The position numbers and the translations under genes are program-made. From contig JAUWLK010000115.1 of assembly GCA_030613745.1 (NCBI GenBank), positions 1 through 8,317 on the forward strand: a stretch of 8,317 bases of DNA, given 5' to 3'. Position 1 is the stretch's first letter; the number at the start of each line of letters is the position of its first letter. This DNA is from Flavobacteriaceae bacterium. Its GTDB lineage: Bacteria; Bacteroidota; Bacteroidia; Flavobacteriales; Flavobacteriaceae. Under the pieces are notes generated by a model. The model had not been told where the DNA came from. It searched no databases and saw only the letters and a program-made list of their open reading frames with translations. Of the stretch, positions 5,852-8,317 are shown piece after piece.

Positions 5852-6867
5852 TATTTAGCGTCCTCAGGATAATTTGCCATAAATTCTTTTGCTTTATTAA
5901 CCATATTTTTGCTGCCAACAAAAATAGGTACACGTTGATGTAATTCAGTAGGTTTTATTTCTAAAATTCTTCTGTAGCCATCACTAGCTTCACCTCCTGC
6001 TTGTTCGGCTAGGAAAGCCATTGGATTACACTCATACAATAATCGTAATTTACCTTGAGGTGCTTTTGAGCTTGTAGGATAAATATAAATACCACCTTTG
6101 ATCATATTTCTATGAAAATCAGATACTAATGAACCAATATATCTGGCTGAATAAGGACGATCTTCTTCTTCTTCCTGACAATATTTAAGATAGTCTTTTA
6201 CACCTTGAGGAAAATGAATATAATAACCTTCATTTAGTGAATATATATTGCCATCTTCAGGAAATTTTATATTCGGGTGTGATAAATAATAAACTCCTAT
6301 TGCAGGATTTAAAGTAAATCCCTGTACTCCATTTCCAGTAGTATAAACCAACATTGTTGAAGTGCCGTAAACAACATATCCAGCAGCGACCTGTAAATTA
6401 CCCGGTTGCATAAAATCTTCTTTGGTTACAGGTGTTCCTAAAGGAGTGACACGTCTGTAAATTGAGAAAATAGTTCCGACAGAAACGTTTACATCAACAT
6501 TTGAAGAACCGTCTAATGGATCAATTAAAATAACATATTTATTATCATGTGATTTATTTTTACCTTCAATAATTACAAAATCATCTTCCTCTTCACTTGC
6601 AATTCCGCAAACAATTTCTCTATTTATTAGTGTACGCATAAAAACTTCATTAGCATAAACATCTAATTTTTGTTGATCTTCACCTTGAATATTAGTATTT
6701 CCGGCAGTTCCTAGAATATCAACCAACCCAGCTTTATTTACTTCGTGATTTACTACTTTTGAGGCTAACCTTATAGAGCTTAATAATAAGGAAAGTTCAC
6801 CTGATGAATATTGAAAATCTTTTTGATTATCAATAATATACTCTCCTAAAGTTATATGATTATTCAT
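5848..6867 (-). CDS. fbp: class I fructose-1,6-bisphosphatase
   Basis: This gluconeogenic enzyme removes the 1-phosphate from fructose 1,6-bisphosphate in the cytoplasm with Mg2+. At 339 residues it has the usual class I length. Key blocks are GEDQQKLDVYANE (62-74), SEEEDD with E93/E94 for metal (91-96), DPLDGSSN (116-123, metal and phosphate site), NEGY (212-215), the ARYIGS arginine (R242) for the 6-phosphate, and KLRLLYECNPMAFLAEQAGG (273-292) with metal ligand E279. No essential residue seems lost. I chose ATG 6867, giving MNNHITLGEY. A longer in-frame reading from 6969 would add 34 low-complexity residues (KLKLKLKKL) and cover the start of the divergent acetyltransferase gene, so it is rejected. 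The stop codon shares the TTAA at 5848-5851 with the stop of the convergent gene, and no terminator fits between them. Confidence 0.96.
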   Translation of the reverse strand: MNNHITLGEYIIDNQKDFQYSSGELSLLLSSIRLASKVVNHEVNKAGLVDILGTAGNTNIQGEDQQKLDVYANEVFMRTLINREIVCGIASEEEDDFVIIEGKNKSHDNKYVILIDPLDGSSNVDVNVSVGTIFSIYRRVTPLGTPVTKEDFMQPGNLQVAAGYVVYGTSTMLVYTTGNGVQGFTLNPAIGVYYLSHPNIKFPEDGNIYSLNEGYYIHFPQGVKDYLKYCQEEEEDRPYSARYIGSLVSDFHRNMIKGGIYIYPTSSKAPQGKLRLLYECNPMAFLAEQAGGEASDGYRRILEIKPTELHQRVPIFVGSKNMVNKAKEFMANYPEDAKY

Positions 6868-6891
6868 GAGTTTTTTTAATTTGAGTTTTAG

Positions 6892-6925
6892 TTTGTTTAT
6901 TCCATTACAAATATGGTTATTTTTG
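6892..6925 (+). promoter_or_regulatory. possible promoter of the GNAT-lysC unit
   Basis: TTTG (6892-6895) and TATTTTTG (6918-6925), the latter an exact match to TAnnTTTG, are separated by 22 bases, slightly longer than usual. The predicted start near 6931 leaves a leader of about 14 bases before ATG 6945. On the opposite strand a one-mismatch -7 element, CATATTTG (6915 to 6908), could serve fbp, but no good -33 element accompanies it. The two would overlap, so they may compete. Confidence 0.45.
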
Positions 6926-6938
6926 TATAAAAAATAAC
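6916..6938. repeat. 9-bp inverted repeat between fbp and the acetyltransferase gene
   Basis: GTTATTTTT (6916-6924) and AAAAATAAC (6930-6938) are perfect inverted copies around a 5-base centre. The left arm covers most of the predicted -7 element of the plus-strand promoter. This could be an operator for a dimeric regulator of one or both divergent genes. Arms this rich in A and T can arise by chance, so function is only a possibility. Confidence 0.4.
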
Positions 6939-6944
6939 GAATAT

Positions 6945-7436
6945 ATGTCATTAAAATTGCGAAAAGCAATTAAAACTGATATGGAATCAGTTTTAATTTT
7001 AATTAAAGAGTTAGCAACTTTTGAAAAAGAACCTGATGCTGTTGAAGTAACTGTTGATGAATTAATTAAAGATGGTTTTGGTGAAAATCCGGCTTTTGAA
7101 GTTTTTGTTGCTGAATTAGATAATGAAATTGTAGGAATGGCTTTATTTTATCAAAGATATTCAACTTGGAAAGGAAAAACCATACACTTAGAAGATTTAA
7201 TAGTAAAGCAAAGTCATCGTGGTAAAGGAATAGGTAATGCATTGTACACCAAAACGTTAAAACACGCCTATGACCTAGGTGTTAAAAGAGTAGAGTGGGC
7301 AGTTTTAGATTGGAATACAATTGCTATTGATTTTTATAAATCTACAGGAGCTACATTATTTAATGATTGGAGAGTTGTACAAATGGAAGGAAATGCTCTA
7401 AAACAATTCATTCAAGAATTGCAAATAGATTATTAA
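6945..7436 (+). CDS. GNAT N-acetyltransferase, SSAT (diamine/thialysine acetyltransferase)-like
   Basis: A 163-residue single-domain GNAT enzyme that uses acetyl-CoA to acetylate an amine. It follows the spermidine/spermine N1-acetyltransferase pattern closely: LIKELATFEKEPD (19-31), DGFGENPAF (43-51), IVGMALFY (62-69), HLEDLIV with E83/D84 (81-87), the acetyl-CoA loop HRGKGIG (91-97), and VLDWN then DFYKSTGA (120-136) with Y131 at the place of the SSAT general acid Y140. Likely substrates are therefore a polyamine, a diamine or a lysine analogue such as thialysine; the sequence does not decide. The start ATG 6945 is the first in frame after the promoter. The aspartate kinase gene follows 38 bases downstream on the same strand with no evident terminator, so the two may be cotranscribed, which would fit a role near lysine or diamine metabolism (inference). 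Confidence 0.9.
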   Translation: MSLKLRKAIKTDMESVLILIKELATFEKEPDAVEVTVDELIKDGFGENPAFEVFVAELDNEIVGMALFYQRYSTWKGKTIHLEDLIVKQSHRGKGIGNALYTKTLKHAYDLGVKRVEWAVLDWNTIAIDFYKSTGATLFNDWRVVQMEGNALKQFIQELQIDY

Positions 7437-7474
7437 ATAATTTTTAATTTAAAATAATATTTACTATCATTAAA

Positions 7475-8317
7475 ATGAGAATATTTAAGTTTGGTGGGGC
7501 ATCTGTAAAAGATGCCAGTGGCGTAAGAAATTTATTTAAAGTATTACAAAAAGTAGGTTATAATGAAGTGTTGGTGGTTATTTCGGCAATGGGAAAAATG
7601 ACCAATGCATTTGAAGAAATTGTTAAGTCATATTATTCTAAAAAAGATGACTTATCATTTCAAGTTGATAAGGTCAAGACTTTTCATAAAGATATTGCGA
7701 ATGAATTGTTTATAGATTCAAATCATATAATTTTTAATGCAATTAATGCAATTTTTGAGGATTTACAATTCTTTTTAAATCAAAATACATCAACAGATTA
7801 CAATTATATTTATGATCAAATAGTAAGTAAAGCTGAAATAATTTCTACAAAAATTTGTAGTAATTTTTTGAATGATAATGGTATTGAAAATACATGGCTG
7901 GATGTTAGAGATTGTATTAAAACAAATAGCGAATTTAGAAGGGCAAAAGTAGATTGGAATAAAACTTGTAAGCAAATAAGTAAAAACCTAAACAACTCAC
8001 AACTTTATGTTACACAAGGTTTTATTGCCAGTGATGATGAGAATAATACAACAACTCTTGGTAGAGAGGGATCTGATTATACTGCCGGAATTTTTGCATA
8101 CTGTTTACATTCTAAAGAAGTTATTATTTTTAAAGATGTTGCAGGTGTTTTAAATGCTGATCCAAGAATTTTTAAGCAAACTGTATTGTTAAATCAAATA
8201 TCATATAAAGAAGCAATTGAAATGGCTTTTTATGGAGCATCTGTTATTCATCCTAAAACATTACAGCCTCTACAAAAAAAAGAAATTCCTTTATTTGTTA
8301 AATCGTTTATAAATCCT
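7475..8317 (+). CDS. lysC: aspartate kinase, N-terminal 281 residues (cut by window edge)
   Basis: Aspartate kinase phosphorylates aspartate, the first step toward lysine/diaminopimelate, threonine and methionine. The amino-acid-kinase domain is nearly complete. It shows KFGGASV (5-11, where many relatives have KFGGTS), VISAMGKMTN (35-44), the SKAEIIS helix (118-124), GFIASDD (182-188), TLGREGSDYTA (194-204; REGS where RGGS is common), FKDVAGVLNADPR (219-231) for nucleotide binding, and YKEAIEMAFYGASVIHPKTL (244-263). The frame is open to the right edge. The C-terminal ACT domains that mediate feedback inhibition would follow, and it cannot be seen whether the protein is monofunctional or fused to homoserine dehydrogenase or another partner. 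The A9 and REGS variants are, from memory, usual in Bacteroidota and need not mean loss of activity. No good promoter lies in the 38-base gap before it, so transcription probably comes from the GNAT gene. Confidence 0.93.
   Translation, partial: MRIFKFGGASVKDASGVRNLFKVLQKVGYNEVLVVISAMGKMTNAFEEIVKSYYSKKDDLSFQVDKVKTFHKDIANELFIDSNHIIFNAINAIFEDLQFFLNQNTSTDYNYIYDQIVSKAEIISTKICSNFLNDNGIENTWLDVRDCIKTNSEFRRAKVDWNKTCKQISKNLNNSQLYVTQGFIASDDENNTTTLGREGSDYTAGIFAYCLHSKEVIIFKDVAGVLNADPRIFKQTVLLNQISYKEAIEMAFYGASVIHPKTLQPLQKKEIPLFVKSFINP

Noticed and set aside
6868..6969. N-terminal extension of fbp by 34 residues from an upstream in-frame ATG
   Set aside because: It is low-complexity (KLKLKLKKL), runs over the promoter region and the start of the divergent acetyltransferase gene, and MNNHITLGEY at 6867 fits the family.
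7428..7460. AT-only palindromic stretch after the GNAT gene as a terminator
   Set aside because: The possible stem ATTATT-A-AATAAT has no GC pairs and almost no loop, so it would not form a stable terminator hairpin.
7790..7975. Minus-strand 61-residue open frame antisense to the aspartate kinase gene
   Set aside because: It lies wholly inside a clear kinase reading frame and has no upstream signal or known pattern.

Overview
The window looks like a chromosomal segment from a low-GC member of the Bacteroidota, most likely Flavobacteriaceae. The reasons are its AT-rich composition, the lack of clear Shine-Dalgarno sequences, several promoters of the Bacteroidota type (TTG/TTTG, about 17-22 bases, TAnnTTTG), and protein details typical of flavobacteria (a FolB opening MGTIK, an aspartate kinase with a KFGGASV loop). 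I see no insertion sequence, phage gene, CRISPR array or integration site. Coding density is high and no gene-free stretch exceeds 300 bases.

Left part (1-4124, all minus strand). At the left edge is the N-terminal part of a metallo-beta-lactamase-fold hydrolase. Next comes a tRNA-Cys(GCA) gene with its own promoter and an intrinsic terminator. To its right lies a tight run of four genes, transcribed from right to left: folB (dihydroneopterin aldolase), a family 2 glycosyltransferase, a small polytopic protein made of two LAB_N domains, and an ArnT/PMT-like family 39 glycosyltransferase. The last three overlap one another by 4 and 11 bases. Together they look like a complete pathway: charge a polyprenyl phosphate with a sugar, move it across the membrane, and transfer it to an acceptor such as lipid A. 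The LAB_N protein repeats itself at a constant offset of 121 residues around a central hydrophobic segment. That gives a 3+1+3 membrane layout like SWEET transporters and makes it a good candidate for the missing flippase. This is the most interesting point in the window.

Middle part (4125-5851). A 140-base divergent promoter region separates folB from a plus-strand gene for a membrane-anchored, stand-alone FMN/[3Fe-4S] glutamate-synthase-domain protein (YerD-like). folB appears to start at a TTG codon only about ten bases after its predicted transcription start.

Right part (5848-8317). A class I fructose-1,6-bisphosphatase gene (fbp, minus strand) converges on the glutamate-synthase-like gene, so closely that both stop codons lie inside one TTAA. 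fbp diverges from a SSAT-like GNAT acetyltransferase gene across 77 bases that hold a 9-bp inverted repeat. The acetyltransferase gene is followed, after 38 bases and on the same strand, by an aspartate kinase gene that runs off the right edge. These genes serve central metabolism: gluconeogenesis, folate, nitrogen, and lysine/threonine/methionine synthesis.
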